Below, piece after piece: positions 8,746 to 18,582 of a DNA stretch of 64,000 nucleotides; the first letter of the stretch is position 1; the number at the start of each line of letters is the position of its first letter. Below the pieces are notes generated by a model. It saw only the letters and a list, made by a program, of their open reading frames with translations. It had not been told where the DNA came from and did not search any database. The stretch is from Mucilaginibacter rivuli (GTDB lineage: Bacteria > Bacteroidota > Bacteroidia > Sphingobacteriales > Sphingobacteriaceae). The DNA is taken from contig NZ_JAHXPQ010000001.1 of NCBI RefSeq assembly GCF_019391655.1, forward strand, positions 1 to 64,000. The letters are read 5' to 3'. A program made the translations under genes and the position numbers.

Positions 8746-10182
8746 GTGAAAAAGATACACCTGCTAATTTTAAAAGCCTTTATCAGGCCATTCATCGTAA
8801 CCTTTTTCATTGTGATGTTTGTATTGCTGATGTTATTTCTGTGGAAATACATTGACGACCTGGTTGGAAAAGGCTTTGAATGGTACACCATACTTAAACT
8901 TATGATGTATGCCTCGGCAACCAATGTTGCTATGGCGCTGCCCTTGTCGGTACTCCTCTCTTCTATCATGACTTATGGTACCCTGGGCGAAAACTACGAG
9001 CTTGTAGCCATCAAGTCTGCCGGTATATCATTAACCCGGGCGCTTTACCCCATGATCATAGCAGTTAGTATGCTGGCCGTATCTGCTTTTATTTTTTCGG
9101 ATTATATGCTGCCGGTAGCTAACCTTAAGTTTTTTTCGCTTTTGTATGATGCCCGGCAGCAAAAATCAGCCAAGCTGATCAAGGTTGGAGTTTTTAACAG
9201 CAGTTTTCCGGGCTATACCATACGTGTAGGCCGTAAGGATGCTGATAACCAGCGTTTGTACGACATAATGATATACGAGAAGACCCTCAATCCCGGAGGG
9301 AATAATGTGATATTTGCTAAGGAAGGTGTAATGACACGTTCGCCCGATAATTCATTTTTATTGTTAAAATTGAAAAACGGCGTTCGGTACGAAGAGTCGG
9401 CCGCAGAGAACGGGTATAATCAAAGACAAAAATTTACGCGCTTTTACTTTAAAGAAACGGAGCAAAAACTCGATCTATCAGCCTTTAGTTTACACCGTAC
9501 GCCCGAAAACTTGTTTAAGGGCTCGTTCCAAATGCTGAGCTCAAAACAACTGATAGATACTTTTAAAGTTGCACAAAAGCAGTTTGTGCAATTGAATATT
9601 AACAACTACGTAATAATTACACCTAATATAAGGTACTTTATAGTACCACACAGCCCTGTTCCGCCTATAAAAACAGTGATACCACATCATAAAGTTATTG
9701 ATGCTATTCCTGCGGATGCGCAATTGGCCGCTATTCAAAACGCGGCATCAGAAGCCACCATCATTAAAAACATGATGGGTGACAAGGTTACCGATTATTT
9801 GAACAGGGAAAGCATTTTGCGCAGGTACAAAGTAGAGTATCAAAAAAAATTCACCTTATCTGCAGCTTGTTTAATGTTGTTTTTAATAGGAGCGCCATTG
9901 GGGGCTATTATACGTAAAGGAGGCTTAGGTTTGCCGGTTGTAATTTCGGTTATCTTTTTCCTTATCTACTTTATTGTATCCAGCATAGGCGAAAAGTCAG
10001 CACAGAATGGTTCATTATCGCCCATATTTGGAACATGGATAGCCATTATCATTTTAACACCTATTGGCCTGTTCTTATCGTACAAAGCGGCAAACGATTC
10101 CGTATTGTTTGATATGGATATTTACAGACGAGGTTTTACAAACCTGGTAAAACAGGTAAAGCGTAAATTTGCCCGTAATTGA
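8746..10182 (+). CDS. LptF/LptG family permease, copy 2 (tandem paralog)
   Basis: A 478-aa permease with the same layout as the gene 1605 bp upstream: three N-terminal and three C-terminal membrane helices around a periplasmic domain. The first 100 residues and the C-terminal membrane part (GAPLGAIIRKGGLGLPVV) are nearly identical between copies; the periplasmic domain around residues 190-330 and the extreme C-terminus differ most. The GTG start and the 18 bases before it are conserved. Presumed role is in lipopolysaccharide export. Divergence concentrated in the periplasmic part suggests either relaxed constraint or specialisation of that domain. Confidence 0.92.
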   Translation: MKKIHLLILKAFIRPFIVTFFIVMFVLLMLFLWKYIDDLVGKGFEWYTILKLMMYASATNVAMALPLSVLLSSIMTYGTLGENYELVAIKSAGISLTRALYPMIIAVSMLAVSAFIFSDYMLPVANLKFFSLLYDARQQKSAKLIKVGVFNSSFPGYTIRVGRKDADNQRLYDIMIYEKTLNPGGNNVIFAKEGVMTRSPDNSFLLLKLKNGVRYEESAAENGYNQRQKFTRFYFKETEQKLDLSAFSLHRTPENLFKGSFQMLSSKQLIDTFKVAQKQFVQLNINNYVIITPNIRYFIVPHSPVPPIKTVIPHHKVIDAIPADAQLAAIQNAASEATIIKNMMGDKVTDYLNRESILRRYKVEYQKKFTLSAACLMLFLIGAPLGAIIRKGGLGLPVVISVIFFLIYFIVSSIGEKSAQNGSLSPIFGTWIAIIILTPIGLFLSYKAANDSVLFDMDIYRRGFTNLVKQVKRKFARN

Positions 10183-10289
10183 TTTTACACTAAACCGACC
10201 AGCTTAGTTGCAGAGTTGCGTATTTTTGTATAAATATTGATAACCAGTGGCTTGACAATGAATTATCAATATACTAATATTTTGAAAGC

Positions 10290-11495
10290 ATGTTAAACAG
10301 CATACACGAAGCGATTGAAGATATAAAAGCCGGTAAAATTATCATTGTAGTTGATGATGATGACCGCGAGAACGAAGGTGATTTTTTAGCTGCCGCACAA
10401 TTTGCAACACCCGAGGTAATAAACTTTATGGCCCGTTACGGGCGCGGGCTGATCTGCGCGCCTATTACCCAAAAACGTGCTACCGAATTAGATCTCCTGC
10501 CAATGGTGGGCCATAATACTTCATCGCACGAAACTGCTTTTACCGTATCTGTTGATTTGATAGGTAATGGCTGTACTACAGGCATATCAGCAACAGACCG
10601 TTCAAAAACCACATTGGCATTGATAGATCCGGCTACAAAACCGGAAGACCTGGGCAGGCCGGGGCACATATTCCCCCTGATAGCAAAAGACGGTGGCGTA
10701 ATACGTAGGGCCGGCCATACCGAAGCCGCTATTGATTTTGCTGTAATGGCAGGTTTGGAGCCTGCGGGGCTGATCTGCGAGATTATGAAGGAGGATGGTG
10801 AGATGGCGCGTGTGCCCGATCTGATGATCATGGCTAAAGAATTTGATATGAAGATCGTATCTGTTAAGGACCTGATAGCATACCGCCTGGAGCACGAAAC
10901 GATGATACGTAAGGAAGTATCGGTTAAGCTGCCTACAGAGTTTGGAGTTTTTGATATGGTGGCTTACACGCAGTTAGATACAGGCGAGAACCACCTTGCC
11001 CTGGTGAAAGGAAGCTGGGAGGATAAAGAACCAGTTTTGGTACGGGTTCACAGCTCATGCGTAACAGGCGATATATTTGGCTCATGCCGGTGCGATTGCG
11101 GGCCGCAGCTACACAAAGCCATGGAGATGATAGAGAAAGAAGGCAAAGGCGTGATCGTATACATGAACCAGGAAGGCCGCGGGATAGGCCTTATTAATAA
11201 ACTTAAAGCATATAACCTGCAGGAAAATGGTTTTGATACCGTTGACGCTAATTTGCAGTTAGGCTTTAAAATGGACCAGCGCGATTATGGTATTGGCGCC
11301 CAGATATTACGCAGCCTCAACATCACACAAATGAGGTTAATGACCAATAACCCTAAAAAGCGTGCGGGACTTGTTGGTTACGGGTTAGAGGTTATTGAAA
11401 ATGTCGCAATGGAGATCGTACCTAATCAGCACAACGAAACTTATTTACGGACTAAGCGCGATAAAATGGGACATTCCATTTTATTGAACCACTAA
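10290..11495 (+). CDS. ribBA: RibBA: DHBP synthase / GTP cyclohydrolase II
   Basis: A 401-aa bifunctional riboflavin enzyme of standard length. The N-terminal half (about residues 1-200) has the DHBP synthase signature [11 protein letters not shown] and makes 3,4-dihydroxy-2-butanone 4-phosphate from ribulose 5-phosphate. The C-terminal half has the GTP cyclohydrolase II zinc cysteines in [15 protein letters not shown] and the [10 protein letters not shown] motif. I see no FMN riboswitch in the 107 bp upstream; a TATTTTTG at 10221-10228 could be a -7 box. The stop overlaps the end of convergent tamB by 4 bp. Confidence 0.96.
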   Translation: MLNSIHEAIEDIKAGKIIIVVDDDDRENEGDFLAAAQFATPEVINFMARYGRGLICAPITQKRATELDLLPMVGHNTSSHETAFTVSVDLIGNGCTTGISATDRSKTTLALIDPATKPEDLGRPGHIFPLIAKDGGVIRRAGHTEAAIDFAVMAGLEPAGLICEIMKEDGEMARVPDLMIMAKEFDMKIVSVKDLIAYRLEHETMIRKEVSVKLPTEFGVFDMVAYTQLDTGENHLALVKGSWEDKEPVLVRVHSSCVTGDIFGSCRCDCGPQLHKAMEMIEKEGKGVIVYMNQEGRGIGLINKLKAYNLQENGFDTVDANLQLGFKMDQRDYGIGAQILRSLNITQMRLMTNNPKKRAGLVGYGLEVIENVAMEIVPNQHNETYLRTKRDKMGHSILLNH

Positions 11496-14400
11496 TCGTC
11501 GTCTTCGTTTGCCAGTGGGGTTGGTTTTGATTTGTTAACATTGGTTGAATCCTTTTTTGCAGGAGCATTACGCCCGCCGCCAAAAATGTTTTTGAAAAAC
11601 TCGCCAAACGTATCAAAATCGCGCCGGTAAATTAAGCCCAATCCATTTACATACGTAGGTACCGCTAATGGATTGTTAAGCGTGTTTATTGTGGTGTTAT
11701 TTAATGCCCGGTAAGAGTACGTTCCCAATAACCGCCCGTCCTTCCGGATAAGGTATTGGATACCAAAATCTTTTGTTAAGTTGTTAAAGTTGGAGCTTAA
11801 CAAAGTTTGCGAATTAGTGCCTGTGCCGCCAAATAAGTCGCCCTGATTGTTAAATAAGCTACCACTAAGCAATAACCTGTCGTTAAAAAAGTGAAAGGTT
11901 GCACTGGCTTCCTGTGCCGATTTAATGTTAATATCAACACCCTTAATATTAGTTTGGGCAAACAGGCTGTTAAACTGGTTAAACACATATTCTGTTAACG
12001 CATCCTGGGCGGTATTGCGCACCGTACTGTTTAAATTATTGTTGGCGGTTGATGAGAACTGGCGGCGTACAATTAAGCTTACGGCCTGCAGGCTCCGGTT
12101 GGTATTATCGTTTAAATATGTACTCAGATCATCCTTTATATTCGGGTCTGTGGGGAAATTAAAATCGAAATCAATATTTGGTTTGATCAGCGGCCCGCTT
12201 AAACCTAATTGTGCCTGCACTAATTCAAACTTGCTTGGCGAGGAAGACCCGGCGGCCTGGTACAAAACAGCAACATCGGCCCTTACATCATATGTTGCTT
12301 TAAGATTAATGGTAGCATTGGTTGGATCACCGGCCCAGCTAATGGTACCGCCTTGCGAAACCTCGAATAATTTACTGATCACACTTTTGGCTGTGAACTC
12401 AAACTTACCCGACGATATAAGGTATGAGCCATACATATCAAAATCACCAAGGCTGCTTATCCGCAGGTTTAAATCGCGGGCAGTTCCGTTACCGGTTAAA
12501 ACACCATAATCGGTATAAATTTTAACAGTGGTTTTTTCATCTGCCGAAAGGTCGAAATTAAGTTTTATGCCTTTAAAAATATTGTGCCTTTTTATATTCT
12601 TAAGCGTGTCTTTAGGGTTAACATAACGGATAAAATCATAGTCAGATGCTGTACTTGATGTATTTAACGGAATGTTAAAAACAGTCCCTTCATTGGTTGT
12701 GGCTTTGATATCAATGCTCATATCATCAACCGGGCCTTTAAACGAAAAATCACCCGTGCCATAAGCCGTACCATAGTATAAGCGGTTATCCCTGTATGTT
12801 GTGTTGAGGGCTAACAAACGGGTAGCCCTGACCGCAACATTAAGATCGGGGTTTGAAAGTTCCTTACTCAGGTCAACTGTTCCATTAGCAATACCCTCGC
12901 CGCCCTGGTTATCTTTTATGCTCAGGTTATCAATTTTAATCAGGCTATTTTCAATAGTTACCTTATCATTAATTATATATGGCGTTTTAAGATAGTTTAC
13001 AGTTAAGCCGGTATTTTGTAAGGTAAGCGTACCATTTATTAACGGCTTGAATATAGTGCCTGTTAGTTTCAGATCGGATGAGATGGCTCCTTTTAAATTT
13101 GAGACCAGGCTTTTTACAAAGGGCTCTAAAATAATAGCCTGGGTTTGGTTCATTTTAACAACAAAATCGAGGGTGTTATCAGTTGGGGCCAGGTCATAAG
13201 TGCCGCTTGCATTCAGGGTTTCCAGGCCCCGGTTAAATACACTTAATTTTGAGTTGAGCACTTTATCAGTACTGTTCAAGCGGGTGTTAAATTTAACATC
13301 GCCAAGTAAGGTTTTATTAAAGGACAACGAATCAATGGTAAGATCGGATTCAAACCCAATTTTGCCGGTTATTGATGCGACATTGATATCGCCATTCATG
13401 GTGCCATTTAAATAAATACCACTGGCTTTACTTAACTGGTCGAGCGTATTCATATTAAACTTATCAAAAGTAAGCTTTAACATGTCAGCCGGATCGGGTG
13501 AGATAATGCCATTGATCTTTACCTTCTGGGGGCCATTGGATAGCTCAAACCCATCTATCTTTGTTTTGCCGCCTGCTATTTTTATCTGAACGTTCTCTTT
13601 GAGTTTCCATGTTTTATTTTCCAGGATAATGTCAGATGGTAACAGTTGCAAGGCTGTGGTGGTGTCGCTGTTAAATTTGAACAAGCCATAAAGATCGAGC
13701 TGGTTCACAGCATTCTTATCAGATAGTTTTATATTGAAGTTTAAACTGTCGCGCTTTAAAAAGTTTGATATGTTGATGTCTTTTACAAACAGGCTATCGC
13801 TAAAATTTACTTTATTTAAAGCAACGTTGAGGTTGAGCAGGTTATCGCTTGTGCTTTCATCAATAACCAGGTCATGAAAAACAATATTATTGTATTTTAT
13901 CGTTTTTACAGACCCGGTGAGCACCGCGGTTTTATCTATCGAGTTAAATTTGCCTATAAAGCTGCCCTGATCGGGCAGGCTCAATTCGGGTGCAAAAAAT
14001 TGGGTAAGCGGCTCAAGGTTTCGTATTTTGAAGTTGAACTCAAAATTTTGCGGTTTAATAGCCGCTACACTTGTTTTTAAGGATGGGATATATTTTTTGG
14101 CTATTGATTTAAAGTAATCGGGTAATGTGCCAAGGTCATAATTACCTGCTAAACTACCTTCGGCAAGGTCCGATTGTAATATCAGCTTACGCGAATTTTC
14201 TACTCCTGAAGCTTTAAAGTAAACAGAATCAATAAAATAGTTTTTGCCGGGCTTTTGCAGGTGTATGGTTTTAAGCAATATGCTGCCATCAATATTGCTG
14301 ATGTTTGTACCGGTAAAGTTGGTGGTTAGTTCGGCGTCAACGCCAACGGTGTCTTTTAATAATTTAAGCTGGTTAAGCTTGGCTCCTTTTATGCTGGCAT

Positions 14401-15937
14401 AAAAAGTAAATACAGGTAATTTATTACTCAGGTCAATATCACCCGAAAAATCAAGGTGCAGGTTTTTATCATTTACCAATACGCCGCCAACAAATTTCTT
14501 TTTGTTAAAGGTGCCGTTAACGGTGAGGTTATTATAACGATACCCCTTAAAATCAAAATAGGTTAATTTGGCATCGAGGTTATTGGCTAAATTTTTAAGC
14601 TCGGTACCACGGCCTTTAATATTGCCTGTAAAGGTGGTACGGCCCAGCAGGTCATTATCTGTTAATGTGCCCAGGTCAAAATCGTGCGTGTTTATTTTGC
14701 CGCTGTAGCTTGGCACACCTTGCTTATCTATCTTTAAGTTAATATCCGAGTTAAACCTGCCCAGCTTGGTTTTAAATTCGCCATAAGCGATAAAGTCGTT
14801 TTGAAAACCGGTGAATTGCCCGCTAAAATTGATGTTACCAAACTTGGCTACTACATCGGGCACGTGCCGGTTAGGTGTGCCGGTAAACCTGCTGTAAAGC
14901 AAGTCGATATCTTTTTTGTTGGATGATATTTGATCGAACTTTAAGTCGAGAAAAGTTTTATCCCAGTTGGGCAGGCCTTTTAAATTGAAATCGCCTTTTA
15001 TGTAAGTTGCCTGCCCGGCGGTAACCATCAGGTTTTTAGCTTTTAAATTATTTACAAGCCCTTTAATACGGCCATTGAGGCCAAGGTCGAAAAATATGTT
15101 TTTAAGGTTAATGGTAAAAAAAGCCACATCGAGCGATGATACGTGCGAGGTTTTAAAATGGGCGTCCATGTATACCTTGTTCTCATAATCCGAAAAATCT
15201 TCGAAAGATTTGAACTTCATTTTATAGTAATCCTTTACTAATGAACGGTTGGTTTCCAGTGTAAGGTTTTTCAGCTCGATCTGGTTGGTGTCAACTACGG
15301 CGTTGGCTGTTAAGTTTTTTAAATTAAAACCACTTTTTTCAAGCAGGGTTAGTTGATGTATATCCGCTTTAAACAAATGATGTTTAATATCGAGCCCGGT
15401 TAACACTACCGAAAAGCGTTTTACATCAATATCATCAAAATTTACATGATCGGGAATGGTAATTTCGTGACTCAGATAGTTGCGGTACCTGAATCGTAGG
15501 TTGTTTAACGTAAACTGCTTGAAATCGATTTTCCAGGGTTTGTCAACGGTTTTTACCGTATCGTTGGATTTGAAAGCATCCAGTATAAATTTAAAATTGC
15601 TGGTACTGTCTTTTTGCCTTTTGATATATACCGAACCGTTATCTAACTGTATGTTTTTAAAAATTAGCGTACGGTTTTGTATACTGCTGAAGATGGAGAA
15701 ATCCAACAGATCTACAGATAATTTTGGTGTATTGAGCAGGGTGTCTTTTTGTTTATCTAAAACAAACAAATCTTCTAATACTACCGATGAGAACGGTTTG
15801 ATATACAGGCTTTTTATACCTACCGTTGTACCCAGTTTGGTTGAAAGATAGCTTGTAGCCTTTTTAGCGGCCCATGTTTGTACAGGTTTGTATTGAAACA
15901 GCAAAAGTATGGTGCTGATGAGTACCACCAATACCAA
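11492..15937 (-). CDS. tamB: Translocation/assembly module TamB-like protein (DUF490)
   Basis: A 1481-residue frame, N-terminally anchored, otherwise built of repetitive beta-strand sequence with alternating Asn/Asp-Gly turns, and a C-terminal DUF490-like domain (from about residue 1150: [21 protein letters not shown]). TamB-type proteins span the periplasm and move lipids or help outer-membrane protein assembly. The only canonical start in the frame is a TTG at 15937, which falls inside the membrane helix. The frame continues upstream with [20 protein letters not shown] sequence to an in-frame stop at 15986-15988, so translation probably starts further up at a non-canonical codon (see findings). 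It is divergent from tsaD. Confidence 0.9.
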   Translation of the reverse strand: MVLVVLISTILLLFQYKPVQTWAAKKATSYLSTKLGTTVGIKSLYIKPFSSVVLEDLFVLDKQKDTLLNTPKLSVDLLDFSIFSSIQNRTLIFKNIQLDNGSVYIKRQKDSTSNFKFILDAFKSNDTVKTVDKPWKIDFKQFTLNNLRFRYRNYLSHEITIPDHVNFDDIDVKRFSVVLTGLDIKHHLFKADIHQLTLLEKSGFNLKNLTANAVVDTNQIELKNLTLETNRSLVKDYYKMKFKSFEDFSDYENKVYMDAHFKTSHVSSLDVAFFTINLKNIFFDLGLNGRIKGLVNNLKAKNLMVTAGQATYIKGDFNLKGLPNWDKTFLDLKFDQISSNKKDIDLLYSRFTGTPNRHVPDVVAKFGNINFSGQFTGFQNDFIAYGEFKTKLGRFNSDINLKIDKQGVPSYSGKINTHDFDLGTLTDNDLLGRTTFTGNIKGRGTELKNLANNLDAKLTYFDFKGYRYNNLTVNGTFNKKKFVGGVLVNDKNLHLDFSGDIDLSNKLPVFTFYASIKGAKLNQLKLLKDTVGVDAELTTNFTGTNISNIDGSILLKTIHLQKPGKNYFIDSVYFKASGVENSRKLILQSDLAEGSLAGNYDLGTLPDYFKSIAKKYIPSLKTSVAAIKPQNFEFNFKIRNLEPLTQFFAPELSLPDQGSFIGKFNSIDKTAVLTGSVKTIKYNNIVFHDLVIDESTSDNLLNLNVALNKVNFSDSLFVKDINISNFLKRDSLNFNIKLSDKNAVNQLDLYGLFKFNSDTTTALQLLPSDIILENKTWKLKENVQIKIAGGKTKIDGFELSNGPQKVKINGIISPDPADMLKLTFDKFNMNTLDQLSKASGIYLNGTMNGDINVASITGKIGFESDLTIDSLSFNKTLLGDVKFNTRLNSTDKVLNSKLSVFNRGLETLNASGTYDLAPTDNTLDFVVKMNQTQAIILEPFVKSLVSNLKGAISSDLKLTGTIFKPLINGTLTLQNTGLTVNYLKTPYIINDKVTIENSLIKIDNLSIKDNQGGEGIANGTVDLSKELSNPDLNVAVRATRLLALNTTYRDNRLYYGTAYGTGDFSFKGPVDDMSIDIKATTNEGTVFNIPLNTSSTASDYDFIRYVNPKDTLKNIKRHNIFKGIKLNFDLSADEKTTVKIYTDYGVLTGNGTARDLNLRISSLGDFDMYGSYLISSGKFEFTAKSVISKLFEVSQGGTISWAGDPTNATINLKATYDVRADVAVLYQAAGSSSPSKFELVQAQLGLSGPLIKPNIDFDFNFPTDPNIKDDLSTYLNDNTNRSLQAVSLIVRRQFSSTANNNLNSTVRNTAQDALTEYVFNQFNSLFAQTNIKGVDINIKSAQEASATFHFFNDRLLLSGSLFNNQGDLFGGTGTNSQTLLSSNFNNLTKDFGIQYLIRKDGRLLGTYSYRALNNTTINTLNNPLAVPTYVNGLGLIYRRDFDTFGEFFKNIFGGGRNAPAKKDSTNVNKSKPTPLANEDDD

Positions 15938-15972
15938 TACTATCCATAAAACTATTTTGAGCAGTTTTTTAA

Positions 15973-15980
15973 TAACTTTG
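15973..15980 (+). promoter_or_regulatory. Candidate -7 box of tsaD
   Basis: TAACTTTG matches the Bacteroidota -7 consensus TAnnTTTG and is placed 19 bp before the tsaD start codon. No TTG sits at the usual 17-23 bp upstream; the nearest TTTG is 13 bp away. The box lies over the presumed translation start of divergent tamB. Confidence 0.35.
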
Positions 15981-15999
15981 TAGCGTTAAAATATTTAAA

Positions 16000-17001
16000 G
16001 TGCCAGTAATACTCGGAATAGAATCTTCTTGCGATGAAACCTCAGCCTCTGTTTGTGTTGACGGTAATATACTAAGCAATATTATTGCCAATCAAACAAT
16101 CCATGCGGCTTATGGCGGCGTTGTGCCCGAACTGGCATCGCGCGTACATCAGCAAAATATCATTCCGGCTGTACAGCAGGCAATTATTAACGCAAAAGTA
16201 AGCAAAAATGATATTGATGCCGTAGCTTTTACACGCGGACCCGGACTTTTAGGCTCATTATTAGTTGGGGTGTCTTTTGCCAAGAGTTTCGCACTGGCTA
16301 AAAACCTGCCGTTGATTGAGGTAAATCACATGCAGGCACATATTTTAGCGCATTTTATTGGCGATCATAAGCCTAAGTTTCCATTTCTTTGCCTCACCGT
16401 TTCTGGCGGACATACGCAAATAGTTTTGGTAAAGGACTATTTTGATATGGAGATCATCGGCCAGACACTGGATGATGCCGCGGGCGAAGCTTTAGATAAA
16501 ACCAGCAAAATACTTGGTTTGCCATATCCCGGCGGGCCGCTGATTGATAAATACGCGCGCTTGGGTAATGCCAATGCATATGCTTTCCCCGAGCCAAACA
16601 TACCCGGTTTTGATTTTAGCTTTAGCGGCTTAAAAACAGCGATACTCTATTTTATCCGTGACAACGTAGCTGCCGACCCGCAATTCCTGGAAAAGAATAT
16701 GCCCGACATTTGCGCTTCGGTGGAGCAACGAGTGGTAACTATTTTGCTGAATAAGTTGAAAAAGGTAGCCGAAAAATATAACATTACACAGTTGGCCTTA
16801 GCCGGAGGGGTATCGGCAAATACGGGTTTACGCCAGGGCCTTACCAATTTGTGCGAAAGCAAAGGCTGGGAAAGCTTTATCCCTAAGTTTGAGTACTGTA
16901 CCGATAATGCAGCCATGATAGCCATTGCCGGATATTACAAATATTTGAATAATGAATTTGTTGGGCAGGATGTTGCCCCGTTGGCACGTATGCCGTTTTA
17001 A
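16000..17001 (+). CDS. tsaD: TsaD, tRNA t6A37 threonylcarbamoyltransferase subunit
   Basis: A 333-aa protein with the Kae1/TsaD ASKHA fold: N-terminal GIESSCDETS, the metal-binding motif VNHMQAHILAHF with His110 and His114, and the nucleotide-binding CLTVSGGHTQIV. The enzyme transfers threonylcarbamoyl to A37 of ANN-reading tRNAs, with TsaB and TsaE elsewhere. It begins at a GTG (16000) whose next residues, PVILGIESS, fit the family start; no earlier start is plausible. A 58-aa membrane protein gene follows after 12 bp. Confidence 0.96.
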   Translation: MPVILGIESSCDETSASVCVDGNILSNIIANQTIHAAYGGVVPELASRVHQQNIIPAVQQAIINAKVSKNDIDAVAFTRGPGLLGSLLVGVSFAKSFALAKNLPLIEVNHMQAHILAHFIGDHKPKFPFLCLTVSGGHTQIVLVKDYFDMEIIGQTLDDAAGEALDKTSKILGLPYPGGPLIDKYARLGNANAYAFPEPNIPGFDFSFSGLKTAILYFIRDNVAADPQFLEKNMPDICASVEQRVVTILLNKLKKVAEKYNITQLALAGGVSANTGLRQGLTNLCESKGWESFIPKFEYCTDNAAMIAIAGYYKYLNNEFVGQDVAPLARMPF

Positions 17002-17013
17002 TGATTTTGAGAT

Positions 17014-17190
17014 ATGGAATTTAATGCAGCTTCTTTAATTTTTTGGGCAATATTTGTAGTGCCAATGGTAGCGGGTTTAGGCTGGATACTTTGGCAGGAT
17101 AAACGCCGCCGTAAAAGCGGGCTCATTATGCTGGTCGTGCTGGTTGTAGTGGCTGTTGTTTATATGTATGTGCGTACAAAGGGGCTGTAA
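17014..17190 (+). CDS. Small membrane protein, 58 aa
   Basis: An ATG-initiated frame of 58 codons directly behind tsaD. It encodes two hydrophobic helices, about residues 7-25 and 36-52, separated by the strongly basic loop QDKRRRKSG, which by the positive-inside rule puts the loop in the cytoplasm. The family is not recognised. Position and orientation suggest co-transcription with tsaD. The stop is 1 bp from the end of the convergent VOC gene. Confidence 0.65.
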   Translation: MEFNAASLIFWAIFVVPMVAGLGWILWQDKRRRKSGLIMLVVLVVVAVVYMYVRTKGL

Positions 17191-17191
17191 G

Positions 17192-17566
17192 CTACTCGTC
17201 CTCGGCAAAGGTGAGCACGTAATCGTTACAATCTTTTATCGAAAACTCGGTAGCGCCATAAAAGGTTTTTTCGAGGCCTTTTAGTATGGTTACTTTATCT
17301 TTTATCTCTTCGAAAAAACCGCGGATATTTTTGATGTTGATATAAAATAAAAGCGAGCCGCCATCTGTACGGCTGATATCGCTTAGCTCTTCGCCCAGGC
17401 TGGTAAAGGTTTGGAACATCATGGTTACGCCGCCATTCTTCATCATCGCCCAAACGAAATCGCCTTCTTCGGGTACCGTCATCGCGACAGTAAAACCAAG
17501 TAATTTGTAGAACGCTATTGTTTCGTTTATGTCTTCGACGAATATGTTAGGGGTTAGTGCTTCCAT
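17192..17566 (-). CDS. VOC (glyoxalase/bleomycin-resistance) family protein
   Basis: A 124-aa single VOC domain beginning at the ATG at 17566 (MEALTPNIFVEDINETIAFY), a typical family start; the longer frame from 17608 adds an unlikely leader. Two beta-alpha-beta-beta-beta modules are visible, with WAMMKNGGVTMMFQT in the first and SLLFYINIKN opening the second. VOC proteins are small metal- or ligand-binding enzymes. Substrate is unknown. It is convergent with the tsaD pair. Confidence 0.85.
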   Translation of the reverse strand: MEALTPNIFVEDINETIAFYKLLGFTVAMTVPEEGDFVWAMMKNGGVTMMFQTFTSLGEELSDISRTDGGSLLFYINIKNIRGFFEEIKDKVTILKGLEKTFYGATEFSIKDCNDYVLTFAEDE

Positions 17567-17779
17567 TTTTCTAAAATACAAGGGATATGGTGATGTTACA
17601 AGCACCAATGGATATTTAATAATAACTTAATGTAACTATGGTTTCTATTAGTTAAGTGAAATGAATTGATAAAGTGTAATTGTGTATTGTACTGGTAGTA
17701 ACTACGGAGAAAAACTCTTGTTTTTTTCTACAAACAGGTAGCCCCGATGGGCATATTTACATTACTCAATAATGTCCAA

Positions 17780-18487
17780 TTAGTTACCGTAATTAGCAAG
17801 CTTATCGTAATCGATATCTGGTTTTTGTGATGTGATAATACAACCAAGATATTCAGTTCCTGCATCATTAAAATAGAATGTTTTACCTGACCGGTTTATT
17901 TTATGTTGGATGTATACAGTTATCATTTGTTCATCTTCGGCTCTTAAGCGAAGATTACTTTCAAGTTCCAACCAGCCTTCGATATTATAAAACATATCAT
18001 TAGGTGGCGAAACTAATGTTTGATAAAGCCTTTTTGTACTTTCCACATTGACAGAGCTTGCCGATTGGTTGTACGCGCTCGATTCTCCAATAACCTGTTT
18101 AATTAATGGAATGTCAAGTTTTGGATTGCGGTAAATGTCATCTCTATTTAAATAGGCTTGAATAAGTTTCTTAACTGATATAACATCAAATTCAATATCT
18201 GTATTTTTATATTGTGCCCCATCACGGTTAACCTGGAAGTTTTTTAGAAGAACCCTGTTAAGATATTTTCTAATAGCAATTTGGTAAATACAGTGATCTG
18301 TCCAGCTTCTCGAAAAGTGCAGTGTATCGTTTATTACAAACACATTCCATTTATCATCCATACCTGACGAATATATCCCTTGTTCAAAGACGGCGAACTC
18401 TTCGTGTGAAATATAGACTCCAAGTTCTGCCTGATCAAATTTTGTCGGGAACGAATTGATTATTTGTATTTTTCTCGATTCTGTCAT
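17780..18487 (-). CDS. Hypothetical protein, 235 aa
   Basis: The frame is open from 18634, but the part upstream of 18487 lies over the acn terminator and 3' end, so the start is set at the ATG at 18487 (MTESRKIQIINSF). The protein is soluble-looking, without signal peptide or known motif; it is rich in Tyr, Asn and Ile, and the C-terminal half has alternating strand-like pieces (DEQMITVYIQHKINRSGKT). It is unlike its neighbours and is not assigned to any family. No partner is evident in the flanks. Confidence 0.7.
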   Translation of the reverse strand: MTESRKIQIINSFPTKFDQAELGVYISHEEFAVFEQGIYSSGMDDKWNVFVINDTLHFSRSWTDHCIYQIAIRKYLNRVLLKNFQVNRDGAQYKNTDIEFDVISVKKLIQAYLNRDDIYRNPKLDIPLIKQVIGESSAYNQSASSVNVESTKRLYQTLVSPPNDMFYNIEGWLELESNLRLRAEDEQMITVYIQHKINRSGKTFYFNDAGTEYLGCIITSQKPDIDYDKLANYGN

Positions 18488-18529
18488 TGCTAAATTCCGA
18501 TTATACGAACTTACAAAACTTCCCAAACA

Positions 18530-18562
18530 AAAAAAGCTCCCCAAAAAATCGGAGAGCTTTAT
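18530..18562 (-). terminator. Rho-independent terminator of acn
   Basis: AAAGCTC (18533-18539) pairs with GAGCTTT (18554-18560), and on the minus strand the stem is followed by a U-rich run. It lies 23 bp beyond the aconitase stop. Confidence 0.75.
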
Positions 18563-18582
18563 GCTTTTCGCTTTAAACTTAA

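Noticed and set aside
7141..10182. Permease pair considered as the classical LptF plus LptG
   Set aside because: Classical LptF and LptG are only distantly similar; these two are near-identical over long stretches and share flanking repeat sequence.
10183..10289. FMN riboswitch upstream of ribBA
   Set aside because: The 107-bp gap lacks the conserved multi-stem FMN element and is too short for a full aptamer plus expression platform.
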